Shown piece after piece: positions 1 to 8,981 of a DNA stretch of 17,701 nucleotides. Made by a program: the position numbers and the translations under genes. The stretch is from Phoronis ovalis (Eukaryota; Phoronida; Phoronidae): assembly GCA_028565635.1 (NCBI GenBank), contig JAOXYB010019882.1, forward strand, positions 1 through 17,701, written 5' to 3'. Below the pieces are notes generated by a model. It did no database searches. It worked only from the letters and a program-made list of their open reading frames with translations, and was not told where the DNA came from. Position 1 is the stretch's first letter; the number at the start of each line of letters is the position of its first letter.

Positions 1-59
1 ATATGAAACCGATCGGGTAAAAACTGAAGCTGTTATCGCGAGACAAAGAAAGTGTTACA

Positions 60-127
60 TACGACGACAACGACAACGACGCCTACACTACGACAATATG
101 CCCATTCCACTATGGTGGATGGGCATA
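60..127. repeat. CGACAA-rich simple repeat followed by a hairpin
   Basis: From 60 to about 80 the sequence is a run of ACGAC and AACGAC units. At 97-127 TATGCCCAT pairs with ATGGGCATA, then after a bulged T, CCAC pairs with GTGG around a TATG loop. A simple repeat next to a compact hairpin looks like the end of a short mobile repeat, but no target duplication or second terminus is visible in the window. From 128 to 321 I see only ordinary AT-rich sequence. Confidence 0.6.
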
Positions 128-321
128 AAAAAATATAAAGTCATAAAATTTGGATGTAGTTGGAAATGACTACTTTTTCACCATCTGGTGCTATGCGGGA
201 TATGTTTTAATAAAATGCTGTTAATGGTTGATCAAACTGATGCTGAAGAATATTATGTTTTTCTATAAAACAGTTTGTTCAAGTACAAAAAACAAAAAGT
301 GCATGAAGTAAACATACTTAC

Positions 322-453
322 TTGTATATTTTACTATCTAAGAATGGATCCAGTGGATGTCCGTTTAGAGATATAGTTGAGACTGGATAGTCTGATGCCA
401 TCCCAGGGACAGCCAACAAATTCTTTTTTCTTCCTCTCTTTTTATATTTATTC
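322..453 (-). CDS. TRABD2: Candidate next TIKI exon, basic linker after the catalytic domain
   Basis: Candidate exon of 132 bases. On the minus strand the acceptor is ATCTTATATCTTTTAG and the donor is ACAA followed by GTAAGTATG (321-313), a near-consensus site. If joined to the previous exon, CA plus G makes Gln and the frame stays open for 43 codons; the other two incoming phases hit stops. The product begins with the basic run [10 protein letters not shown], then a Pro/Ser-containing stretch including PVSTIS and [10 protein letters not shown]. In the family the region after EVEH is a poorly conserved basic linker, so the composition fits, but there is no diagnostic motif. It leaves in phase 2, so more coding sequence would lie left of base 1. 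About 4.7 kb of intron would separate it from 5194. Alternatives are a chance open frame with good splice sites, or an exon of another minus-strand gene. Confidence 0.55.
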
Positions 454-3400
454 CTAAAAGATATAAGATCAATATAAATTTTCAATGCAGTAATGCTTAG
501 TATAAATGTGGTAACCATATTGAGATCTGTTTAACACAGTGTAAGGCATTCTTCTTTCCATTTATGAACGCCTAACAAGGATTTTTGTATTACCTTTATC
601 ACACAGCAACTTGCGCCATGTTGGAAATTTCCTTCAAAACTAGAGCCATATTTTAACACAAGGGAAGAGGGATGGCACAAAGTCCTACCAACCAAACTTG
701 TATTTCTATGCGAGATATATATATTTAAATTATATAAAAAACATCCTTGAAGAGTCAGATGTATGTACTGGGCAGTACAGAGGGATTGGACACAGTATCC
801 AGTTGAATCTTTATTATTTACTGTTGAATTATATAGATGCAGTTTTAGCCAGTTAAATTGAGACTCCCCATATGTTTTTATCAGTTTTCTTGATATACAT
901 GGACAAATTAGCCAAAGAATTTAGCATGTGTTAAAGCCATTGGTTTGCTGTCCATCTGGTCAATTTATTAGCCATTTAGTACATACCTTGATCACATCTA
1001 TAAAAACATCTGTTAACCATTTACGTTTGTTACTTTTTCTTAATAAATGTTGTATTATACAACAAAAGGTGGTACAGAACTGTTAAAAAGTAATTTCGCC
1101 AAATTTAGAAAAATAAATAAAAAACTTTGTTTCCAGAAAGGGTATTTTTGGGCATATAGGATACTTTTATAGGTTTATTTCAGGGAAATATACTTTCGGG
1201 CATACTTGCTATTTTGCTGGTTTTATTTTTAGGGAAATGTGGCTTCAGGTATATTGGTAGCTTTCTGGCCTATAGATTTCATCTGGTCACTCAAAAACTC
1301 CTAATACATAAACATCCTGTTTTTCTTTATAGAAGGTGACATTCTCATAAAACCACTTAACCAATTTTGCCAATTTACCTGATATATCAAGGATATCCCT
1401 CACCACATTGTGTTAGTGTATAATGCCAGTGCACGCCACAAGATTAGATGGTGACGATAACAGAAATTTTAAATGCTACTTTGGTAAGTTGCTGACCATT
1501 TAGGATTCATTTTTAGATGTCTGTGAACTACCTGGAGTGTATCAAATCGAAAAATTTTCAGGAAATAGTTCCTAAGTATTCAAATCCATTTTTTTTTACA
1601 AATGTCAAGGTTGCACACTTACTGTTAGATAGTACTACAGCTACGTTATTTGATACCAATGTTCCAAACTTATTTTTTCTAAAAATTTTGATTGTTTCTG
1701 ATTTCAGTCTGATATGTTTCAACAAAATGCTTTAGGAATTAATGTTCAACACCGTTTTTTTATCCCAACCTTTGTTTATTGCCACAATAATTGTAAAGGT
1801 AATTTAAGATGTTAAATTCAGTTTTTTGTAATTGTTCCTCTTCTCAAGTGTTCCAACTTCACTGACTACAAAAACAGGCACACAACCTTATCCAGTTTCA
1901 TTTTTCTATTTTCAACTGTAATAATAATTTCATTTAATTAAAAGGTGACTATTTTTAACTGAAAAAGATCTATTTGCGACTATCTCACTAATTTTGACTT
2001 ATAAGGTAATTATTTCTAACCAAAAGCCTTTTTTTCAACTATTCAAAAGACAACTATAAAAAATTCCTGGCAACCTTTGTCAAAATTTATTACGAAATGT
2101 CACATACTGTTGTTAAATTTTTCTATCTACAGTTGTTCACAATATGTAACTTAAAGGGTGTTTGACAAACCTGTCCACATGCAGTTTTTAGACACATGCT
2201 ATTTAAAAGAGAATGTTGTGTATCTCCAAACTATATTTCTTCAACACAACATAAAAATTTGCTTAAATAACATAGAAGGAAACTACATACAGGAGTAAAA
2301 TAAAAATTTCAAAATTAATTATTCAAAAGCACAGAGTATTCAAAATTTAAACAGAAAACTTCACAAATAACCCAGAGGATCACTTACAGTTAAAGTAATG
2401 AACAACTAATGATTACAAATATTAGCAGCCAAAAACACTTGTAACCAAATGAACACTACAAACTTCCTTAAAGTTAGAGAACCTGCTTTGTAGAAACCAC
2501 TCGTGTAATAAAGTTGCAAAATGTAATAATTGTTGCAAAATGTAATAATTATTACATTTTGCAACTTTATTACACGAGTGGTTGCTACACTGCTTGATTG
2601 GGGCTTTTTATTTACATTTGTTTTTTTTGCCACAAGTGGAAAAAACTTCATTGCTCCAGTATGTACAATATAATATGCAAATAGAAGTCAAAAATGCCAA
2701 TGATCTGGTCAGTTGAATTTTGCCAGCTCAGATATTCCTTAATAAAGTAATAAAATTTCATAACAAAGTCTGGCTTCTTTGAGTTAATCTCAATATTTAC
2801 TATATTTTTGCACAGCATTGACTCAAAGTATCACGGCTAATGAAAACTAATCAATGAATTCTTTGAAGTTTTGTGGATATATTTTGAATGAAAACTGAGA
2901 CTTAATCATCAAATATTTGTGTAAGGTAGATCAGTTGATATTTAAGGAAGCTAATATTTTGCAACCAAATACTAGTTTGTATGTTTTAAAGAGAAGTGTG
3001 TGTGTGTGTGTTCTAAAGAAAGATACATAGCATATGTTTCTGAATCTGCTGTGGCGATTACAAGCTTTCTTAGACTTCAAATTCTTAATTCAAGTTTTGA
3101 CCCTACTTTTGTTTTACTTAAAATACAGATACTATTTTAAAACATCATATATTGATGAAGTATACGACTATGAAAATATTTTTTCAAATATTGATAAAAT
3201 TTAAGTATTGGCCAAAAATGTCAACTAAATTTAGACTATTGTGAATTTTAGAGATTTATCAGTCTGTGCAGAAACAATATTCCATTCAAACTTTAGTATT
3301 TTAGATTTTACATGAAAATAACATATTCAAGGTTCCAGCACACACAGTTACAAAATTTCATTCATAGCACCTTAAATTATAATACTTGAGTCAAATTTCT

Positions 3401-6087
3401 AAATATTTTTAATCTGCCATAACATTTTTCTTTAAAATAAACCTGAAATTTGATATTGTGTATATTTTCTGCTTGTTCCACTTCAGCTGTCTTGTAGTTT
3501 ATAAACTTTGAATCAGCCTGATGTTCAAAATCAAATTTTGCAGTGATTAGAATGTATATTTCATTTTAATTAGTCTAATGCATTTCCTAGAAAATATTTT
3601 CTGATTAAACATCTTTCTTTAATAATAACCCATAACTCATTTCTTCCTCTCTAAAATTCTATAATAGTTACCCTCCCACTGATTGAAGTAATTTGAACTC
3701 TAACCAAAGCACTTTCTTAGACCAAACAATATTTTCTCTGCATGTGTGGTATTTTTTATACCACAGACTCATATTTTTCAATTACTAGTGGCTTCCACAT
3801 TAAATATGACTGTATTGAACGAGTGTGCAAAAATATAAAGTACCAAAACAGGCAGGAGGGGGGGTTGTCCAGAACATTGGTTTTAATCTTCACTATAGTT
3901 CTGCTAAAGATTTTGATTTCTTTTAAAATATGTAGAAATAATTGTAATAAACTGAAAATGGTCAAGCAAAATTATTTTTATAATACATTACTTATTATTT
4001 AACACTACATGTAGTTTTATTTAAATGGTAAAACTATAAACAATGTCATTAATAAAGTAATTAGTAAGGAGACACTGAAACGTTTCTGTGGTAAAGAGTG
4101 TGCCTATAAAGTTATCTAATTTATCTTATCACAACTCCTGGGGATTGCTGACAAGCTGTAACAGTCTCCCTTTACCTCATACTGCCCTCATTTCAGTACA
4201 TTCATAACAGCTTATTTTAGTTACTGACTATAGGTATTGAAATATCTTCACTGGGCACTGGTGCATTATATATATAAAGCTAAAAGATGAATAACATACA
4301 ACATTACCAGTCCTTGCACAAAATTGAAATATGTTTATGATTTTTATTTCCGAAATCTAATTATCAGAGTATCAAAAATTTAATTAAGTAGAATTCAAGA
4401 GTATAAAAATGCTTAATTTTAGAGTTTCCACAAGACTTGCATGCTGCGCATAGAGTTTGCCTTTGGGTGAGCAGCATTCTTCAGATAAGCGGCAACAGTG
4501 AGCTCTCCAGAGTACATGATAATTTAGAAACAATACTGATTTGAAGCCAGATGGCCTTTTAGTATATTTATTAACTAAACATTATGTACAGTGCACCCTG
4601 CTAGAGTTTTATCAAATGAAATTAATTACACAGTGTGATCTATGTGGCCCATGGAAATTCATTCAAGTAAATGAGTATATTTCTATATTTAATGTTTTGA
4701 TAAGGATACAGTAAGACATGAATCCCCCATTATCAAATACCATTGTTTGTTTTTTGGAAGTTCCAGACTTTAGACAGCAGTAAGAGATCAAACCATTACA
4801 ACATTTTTAAATTTAGCACAAAACTTCTCATCAATTTACACAGTTCCACAATCAATTTTCTGATTTTCATAATTTTTTAAAATACATGATTTTACCATAA
4901 GAATGCTTCTGGCAGCGTTAAATGCAATGTTCACACTTTTTGTGCTTAGTATGATCATTAAAAATGTATCATATAATAGAACTTACTGGCCCTGCTAATC
5001 AGTCTGTAATTCAGACAAAAATAGACTGCAGAATTTATGAAAATAGACTATGTAAATAACATTATATCTGGTTTATACACCCCAACTGTAAAATATCAAC
5101 TAAATCGAGACCAGTAATATTTTTCTATAAGCATATTGCTTAACATGTCACTTTGAAATTTCTTGCTGTAGTTAAATATGTGTACAAACTTACTGTGGTA
5201 ATGTATGCCAGGGTTTTACATGTTCTACTTCAAAACCTTGTTGTTTTAAATGGTCCAGTATAGTACTGTTGCCTAAAAAGTGACCTACAACAAGAATAAA
5301 AGTTCAATCACAATGCTGACATCTTAGGACTCAAATGTACAAAGGTGTACCAAGTCTCATCTTGTATCTAACCTGAAAAACACTCAACTTGTCAACTTGT
5401 AAAAGACATGTCCACTTATTCAAACAATTACAAAGGCATTTTGTTACTTCTCATTTTACAACAGGACAACAAAAACTTCTTGCTAGTACTTCACACTCCA
5501 AAAATAAATCAAGCACAGTTAAAAAAAGTTGAAAGATCTACTCAGTTGTATTAAATTGAATAATATTTTGTGACGCAGAGTAGTCTGACGGATGCCTAAA
5601 TGTGTTTTCTAAATTTCTAGTAATTAAATCTGTTTGCATAGTCAATCACAATCCAACATCCATCTACTCAAATAAAATTGACCTGCTATAATAATAATAA
5701 ATATCATAACCCTTTTTGGAATAAAAGTCATAAAGTAGGGACCAAAGTATCACAGTCTAACTTACCCGCACCAAATGCAAAGAAAAAGGTTTTCTTTGGA
5801 TGAGCTTTAAGTACCCTCATGACCCGTTGAGCCATTCGTCGATTTCGAATATAAATTAATTCTTGACGAAAGTAATCGTCAATATTTTTTGCTGTCATTA
5901 TGTCTTGTGGAGGCAATGATATATTGACTATATTGGGTACTTGCGCAGTGTCATGATTAAATATCACAGAATTCAAGTCACCACAGTTGTAATGTTCTAT
6001 AAGATCGTCTGTTGTGTATGGCATCATTCCTACCCCAAGACGGTAATGTTCATGCTGCCATAATGTTTGGTTCAAAGCAAAAACAAC
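322..6087 (-). CDS. TRABD2: Partial TIKI/TRABD2-type Wnt-inactivating metalloprotease gene (spliced: 6087-5766, 5284-5194, 453-322)
   Basis: Gene-level entry joining the exons described separately. TIKI proteins are cell-surface, metal-dependent proteases of the TIKI/TraB/PrgY family. In vertebrates they remove N-terminal residues of Wnt proteins and so block Wnt signalling. Exons one and two join as an open frame: the first ends with the first base of a Gly codon (phase 1) and the second supplies GT then CAC, rebuilding FGAGH, the second GX2H motif of the family. The second exon ends in phase 2 and the candidate third exon needs exactly one base. Together they give about 180 codons, against roughly 500 residues for the family. 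Missing are the signal peptide, the first GX2H motif, the conserved Glu region and the C-terminal anchor. NQT, NIS and NST sequons fit a secreted or surface ectodomain. TRABD2A versus TRABD2B orthology cannot be decided here. Family assignment is firm; the third exon is less so. Confidence 0.9.
987..1079 (-). other. Weak exon candidate, 31 codons
   Basis: On the minus strand a good acceptor (ACTTTTTAACAG) and a good donor (AAG followed by GTATGTAC) bracket a 93-base stretch open in one frame. It reads [10 protein letters not shown], then a basic segment, ending with [11 protein letters not shown]. The open frame needs incoming phase 0, which does not fit the phase 2 end of the exon at 5194 or the start of the candidate exon at 322-453. 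It could belong with an undetected intervening exon, be alternative, or be chance. I recognise no family. Confidence 0.2.
1171..1266. repeat. Two diverged tandem copies of a unit of about 47 bases
   Basis: AGGTTTATTTCAGGGAAATA and GGTTTTATTTTTAGGGAAAT head two consecutive blocks, each followed by a related (C/T)TTC-GG-AT-C/T-A segment. A third weaker relative (GAAAGGGTATTTTTGGGCAT) lies just before, near 1137. Divergence is high, so this is an old duplication. Confidence 0.35.
2489..2590. repeat. Long foldback palindrome with duplicated centre
   Basis: The left arm 2489-2530 and right arm 2549-2590 are reverse complements over about 42 bases with one clear mismatch (A at 2494 against C opposite) . 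The arms contain ACTCGTGTAATAAAGTTGC and its complement. Between them, 2531-2548 repeats TGTTGCAAAATGTAATAA, a second copy of the inner end of the left arm. The strand can therefore fold in two registers: the outer copy pairs with an 18-base loop, or the inner copy 2532-2548 pairs directly with 2549-2565 with no loop. It is too long and exact to be chance. It could be a tiny foldback element or an inverted duplication from template switching. Confidence 0.92.
2996..3011. repeat. GT dinucleotide microsatellite, eight units
   Basis: An uninterrupted run of eight GT units directly follows GAGAA. It is a short simple repeat with no other associated signal. Confidence 0.9.
5194..5284 (-). CDS. TRABD2: TIKI metalloprotease, exon completing the second GX2H motif
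   Basis: Short 91-base exon found by reading the minus strand downstream of the previous exon. The acceptor is TTCTTGTTGTAG and the donor is CA followed by GTAAGT (5193-5188). The incoming phase 1 base plus GT makes Gly, then CAC gives the His of GAGH, followed by [21 protein letters not shown] and KPWHTLP. In TIKI proteins GHF-x-GN-x-T-x-LD-x-L and the GYEVEH-type motif occur at exactly this place, so identity is secure. It has 2 + 87 + 2 bases and leaves in phase 2. An NST sequon lies four residues after the His. The His is the predicted metal-binding residue of the second GX2H motif, so this small exon is needed for catalysis. Confidence 0.94.
5285..5765 (-). other. Intron, 481 bases, phase 1, splitting the GX2H codons
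   Basis: Bounded on the minus strand by GTAAGT at 5765-5760 and TTGTAG at 5290-5285. It interrupts the second Gly of the GAGH motif after its first base. The contents are ordinary AT-rich sequence with an ATA/AAT-rich patch near 5688-5704. I see no other feature in it. Confidence 0.93.
5766..6087 (-). CDS. TRABD2: TIKI metalloprotease, internal exon with the second conserved domain block
   Basis: Exon of 322 bases, 107 codons plus one base. On the minus strand the acceptor is a pyrimidine run ending in TTTTTTTCTAG, then GTT GTT TTT GCT TTG, read as VVFAL. The coding frame therefore starts before the TTG at 6075, which is an internal Leu and not a start. The donor is G followed by GTAAGT (5765-5760). 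Family signatures in order are VVFALNQTL at the start, [19 protein letters not shown] near residues 25-45, [12 protein letters not shown] near 55-65, a [20 protein letters not shown] helix near 75-90, and [11 protein letters not shown] at the end. These match the TIKI family block preceding the second GX2H motif. Sequons NQT and NIS are present, and one Cys lies in HYNCGD. No stop or frameshift interrupts it, so it looks like a live exon under selection. Confidence 0.97.
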
Positions 6088-8186
6088 CTAGAAAAAAAGG
6101 GACAAAGTTAGGAAATCCCAAAGTACCCTATGTAATTCACTCACAGCATTTTTTTTTCAAGTAAAAAATATTGAAAACCAAATTACGCAGAAATCAAGCT
6201 TCAATAAAAATTTGATTTGAACGCATTAGACTACCCCAAATCGGCAGTTTGAAAATTCATCTGAACCATAGAATAAATTGATATGCATACTGTTTGGGTC
6301 AACAAATGCAAACTGGACAGATTTGCAAAATGGATTTTAAAAATTGCCAATTAACACTTTTGAAACAGATTCGAGTTTTAGGGTGTGGACAGCATATAGT
6401 TGCACATTAAAATCACTGAAGAAGATTTGAATAACATTCAAAATGGCCATAAGATTTGTCATGTGTGTGTGTATGTTGGTTTGGCCTTTGAATCTGTAAC
6501 CACTACAGCTTGTCACCTAGCTTGTTGTAAATTCAAATATTTGAATTTAAGGATAACAAGTTATGTCAATAAGAAAATAGACCATAACATTTTTTTCTAT
6601 TTTCAACCCAGGGGGTTTAAGTTTAAACTACAACTTAATATATATAAAAACTTCATAAAGGTGAGACAAAAAGCTATCAGTAATTTTAACTTATAAAGTT
6701 TCTTAATAGATTGTATTTTTATATGAATATCTAGTTTATCAGTTTAATGATGATTTGAATGGTTACCCAATGGCTTTAATCTTTAGTAAATTTAAATAAT
6801 ATTAGGATTATTGAATATTTTATTAAGTTGTATTGATAATGATATATTGCCTACATGATAAGCTTGTTGGCTACCATTATATGTGAGAAACTAAGCACTG
6901 CAAAAGACAGTTCACACATCATAAGCGTATAGCCTGAAGAAAACTGTGCAACAAGTGTTTGCCTTCTTCAAGTTTTTTTTTCAGTTGGACATTTTATTAG
7001 ACTAACATAATTAAAAGTATGATTCAAGAAATCATTTGTTTACAAACCTCCTTAAATCCAATGTAGCTTCTCCAATACTTTTTCAAATTGATAGGGCCAA
7101 ATAGAGATGGAAAACATAATAACAGAAAATACGAAACAGTGACTTCTAATATTTTTTTGTTAAAACTGCAAGCTTGCCTATCTTGGGAAAGTTTAATCTT
7201 TTTTTAAACATTTTTAATTTAAAAGTATGACGCAAAATGAGCAAGTCAGTTGTAAATCAAGTGCATATGTCTTTTTCAACACCTTGACTTAGATTTACAT
7301 AAGTCGAAAGTGATTTTTTGTATAATGCTAGTCTTAATTGTCATGAAAATAATACTTACCTAAAAAATTGCATATTTGTTTATTTTAAAGTCTCAGAATA
7401 TGGTTTCAATAGTATATTAAGTAAAATAGTGAAAACATAACTGTAAAGATACAATTATGGATTTCGATAAATTTTTGAAACATTAACCATTCATTCCATT
7501 CTGGGAAATTCAAACTGCTTTAAAACTTTTTCAGGATTGAGCCAACAGGAGTTGTTCTCCAAGGTCGGCATCCAAACGTTGGCCTTCAGGCCTTCTCAAG
7601 GTTTCAGCAATAAAAATCAGTATGGATTTTATCTCAGTTAAAATAAGCTACCTGGAACTTTTTTAGGTAATCAACCTTTGTAATGTTTACCCAGAAGTTT
7701 GTATTAGAACTACTTGAAAGAGATATAAAATCTTGCAGATAACAGTGTACAGTAACTTTTGGTACTACACTTCTTTTGCACAGTCTTGTCTTTGATGCTT
7801 AATTTTAACAGTGCATAGTAGTCTGTTAGTCTACAGAGGACTGTGGAATCAACATGGTCACGGTCAATTTATTGTAGAATAAGTCACCTGCTATGGACTT
7901 CATTATTCTGACCTAATGATCCTGTCAATTACTGAGCAGCAAAGAAAACAAACCTTTTATTCAAACTTTAGCAAATTTAACTCCAAAGAAAAACAACTCC
8001 TATTTTCTTATATATTTTCCTTCACCATCTACTGTTATTGTACACAAATATATGTAAATATATCAGCTGCCTATGTTCTGAAACTACATATTCCTGTTCA
8101 AAGATGCATTGCTGTCAAGACTTTGGATCGAGCCTATAACTGTTTTTCATATCATTTTCTACCATTACTTTCAATAGAATATTGCC
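6088..8186. other. Non-coding stretch upstream (5') of the TIKI exon
   Basis: Begins with the splice acceptor of the exon ending at 6087, so at least its left part is intron. I searched the minus strand for a preceding TIKI exon ending in phase 0 (motifs of the VPVLDLFLA, EEQC and GTIHVPY types) and found none. One G+C-richer patch at 7540-7610 holds a GGCC-TTCA-GGCC hairpin reported separately. The remainder is ordinary AT-rich sequence. Confidence 0.6.
7550..7612 (-). repeat. GAAGGCC-hairpin repeat fragment, possibly Penelope-like or hammerhead-related
   Basis: On the minus strand the sequence reads CTTGAGAAGGCCTGAAGGCC followed by AACGTTTGG. The GGCC-TGAA-GGCC hairpin sits at 7581-7592. 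Repeats of the form CTGAAGAAGGCC...GGCCGAAACGT, seen with some retroelements, resemble hammerhead ribozyme cores. Here the CTGANGA and GAAAC core positions do not match exactly, so at best it is a decayed relic. This patch is richer in G+C than its surroundings. Confidence 0.3.
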
Positions 8187-8592
8187 GATAAATACCCCCA
8201 GTTTCCTGCAAAAATAATTCTACTAACTTGACAGGTGTGCAGTCTGCAATTAATCTTCTTTTTAAATGAGGTATACAATACAAATTTATTTCACATATCT
8301 CCATTTTCCAGACTTATATAATCGCCCAAAATGCAAGACAGTGACTTCCATTTTGTAGATTTTCAGTTTCCCAAATTCATACACCCCCATTTGCTAAGAA
8401 CTTTAAATTCTAAATTATTATATACTCTACTTCAATCACAATTTTCAACAAAAAAAGGTATGCAATTTTAATATTTTCTCCAAAGTCAAGCATCCCCACC
8501 TTTAGTTTTTTTCATAGTTTCTATACAACCGCCACAAACTGGTAAAAATAATTGCTGTTTTACTTTATTAATTTGACAGGTAGCTAACAATT
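8187..8592. repeat. Direct repeat, two diverged copies about 340 bases apart
   Basis: Copy one (8187-8251) and copy two (8520-8592) share the order: C-rich segment, CTG(C/G)-AAAAATAATT, then TTGACAGG, then CAATT. The AAAAATAATT blocks are 334 bases apart and the TTGACAGG blocks 345 apart. The DNA between them has several TTTCC-A-ATTCATAC-CCCCA-like segments, for example at 8367-8393. It may be a tandem or long-direct-repeat element in decay. No coding capacity is seen. Confidence 0.45.
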
Positions 8593-8981
8593 GCCATAGG
8601 AAGTGGTAAAAACACGCACTGACTATATGGGTAAACCTGTGTATTCCTCTAAAAGGGCAAGGATATTTTATTTGAGGGCAAGCTGTTGAAACTTTATACT
8701 AAAATAGGTGTAACTTATGAAAAATTGTAGCATGTGCTAAGCAGTTAAATGGACATTATGTAAGCATTAAAATTAATAGTTCATATAATGGAGATCACAA
8801 CAACTGTTTATTTATGAACCACTAGCCTTTAATGGTTTTGGGATTGTTCATGTAATTCACAGTGTAAAATGTGTATTTGATTCACATGATATTTGATTTA
8901 GAATTTAAGTTTTAAGAAAGTGTTATACCAGTTTGAAATGTAAAATAAAGAAGAATTTGTATATTACTTCATAATGAAACT

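Larger units (their letters stand above)
454..5193 (-). other. Probable 4.7 kb phase 2 intron of the TIKI gene with scattered repeats
   Basis: AT-rich sequence between the secure exon at 5194-5284 and the candidate exon at 322-453. It contains a weak exon candidate at 987-1079, a diverged duplicated block near 1171-1266, a loosely repeated AAGGT(G/A)A-TATTT motif near 1941-2040, the foldback palindrome at 2489-2590, a GT run at 2996-3011, and a small protein-like frame at 4419-4517. No open frame elsewhere in it resembles a known protein. Confidence 0.6.

Noticed and set aside
2406-2651. 81-codon minus-strand open frame
   Set aside because: It runs through the foldback palindrome, so the open frame is a product of repeat sequence.
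3742-4002. Overlapping open frames on both strands
   Set aside because: AT-rich chance frames with no motif or splice context.
4058-4180. GGAGAC and GTCTCC near-inverted ends about 115 bases apart
   Set aside because: Only about 6-8 bases match well; too short to claim an element.
4987-5003. 17-base micro-exon between TTACAG and GTAAGT on the minus strand
   Set aside because: The splice sites are good but it would leave phase 1, which does not fit the candidate exon at 322-453; no coding evidence at this size.
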